From assembly GCF_036017915.1 (NCBI RefSeq), contig NZ_CP107929.1:2321001-2385000 (forward strand): DNA of 64,000 bases. The letters run 5' to 3'. A program made the position numbers and the translations under genes. Below the pieces are notes generated by a model. That model searched no databases, was not told where the DNA came from, and saw only the letters and a list, made by a program, of their open reading frames with translations. This document shows positions 61,345 to 64,000 of this stretch, one piece after another. Source of the DNA: Micromonospora sp. NBC_00421 (GTDB lineage: Bacteria > Actinomycetota > Actinomycetes > Mycobacteriales > Micromonosporaceae). How positions within the stretch are numbered: position 1 is the stretch's first letter; each line of letters begins with the position of its first letter.

Positions 61345-64000
<2,656 letters not shown>

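Overview
The window is very GC-rich actinobacterial DNA. Gene density, GTG starts, start/stop overlaps, a Tat-exported amidase, a WXG100-type locus, a ram (SapB-like) lanthipeptide cluster and LysR-LysE organisation all suggest a filamentous actinomycete, most likely Micromonosporaceae. The genus is an inference from style, not from a marker. The last 2.9 kb is the 3' end of a ribosomal RNA operon on the minus strand (23S then 5S).

Layout. (1) 1-4.7 kb: housekeeping-like genes (hydrolase end, peptidoglycan amidase, FMN glutamate-synthase-like enzyme, SDR with a zinc knuckle). (2) 4.9-7.1 kb: an operon with a YbaB-like protein, a WXG100/EspC-like protein, a putative secreted HExxH metallopeptidase toxin and a small zinc-ribbon protein placed as its immunity partner. 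(3) 7.1-40.2 kb: an accessory, defence-rich island. It holds a GIY-YIG-like zinc-ribbon protein, a DUF262/HNH protein (GmrSD type) and two large minus-strand operons. Operon A (22.0-11.5 kb) encodes a 2142-residue helicase with DUF1998 and a nuclease-like tail, a UvrD-type helicase with a RelE-like N-terminus, a Ser/Thr kinase, a frameshifted phosphotransferase and a kinase relic. Operon B (35.5-26.7 kb) encodes a Ser/Thr kinase, a DrmD-like SNF2 helicase and a DrmMI-like adenine methylase. Between them lies an XRE-DUF5753 regulator split by an IS1634-family element with a 47-bp target duplication. A divergent N6-methylase/TIGR04141 pair follows. (4) 40.3-43.8 kb: lysG-lysE and two secreted proteins, one with a tandem-repeat propeller.

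(5) 44.2-52.4 kb: an eight-gene operon with a DegT aminotransferase, MFS exporter, sulfotransferase, SDR, methyltransferase, HK97-fold shell protein (family 3, natural-product encapsulin-like), D-amino-acid-dehydrogenase-like flavoprotein and Asp/Glu racemase-like protein. It ends in a strong terminator. (6) 52.7-61.0 kb: a ram cluster with a class III lanthipeptide synthetase, three tandem RamS-like precursors, a two-gene ABC exporter, and two LuxR-type regulators convergent with it.

How the parts work together. The island looks like stacked antiphage modules. Operons A and B together contain helicase, DUF1998, methylase and SNF2 parts that recall DISARM and Druantia, but each carries a eukaryotic-like kinase. 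The encapsulin operon looks like a compartmentalised pathway to a sulfated, amino-acid-derived metabolite. The ram cluster should make a SapB-type morphogenetic peptide. All functions are inferred from sequence; nothing was searched against a database.
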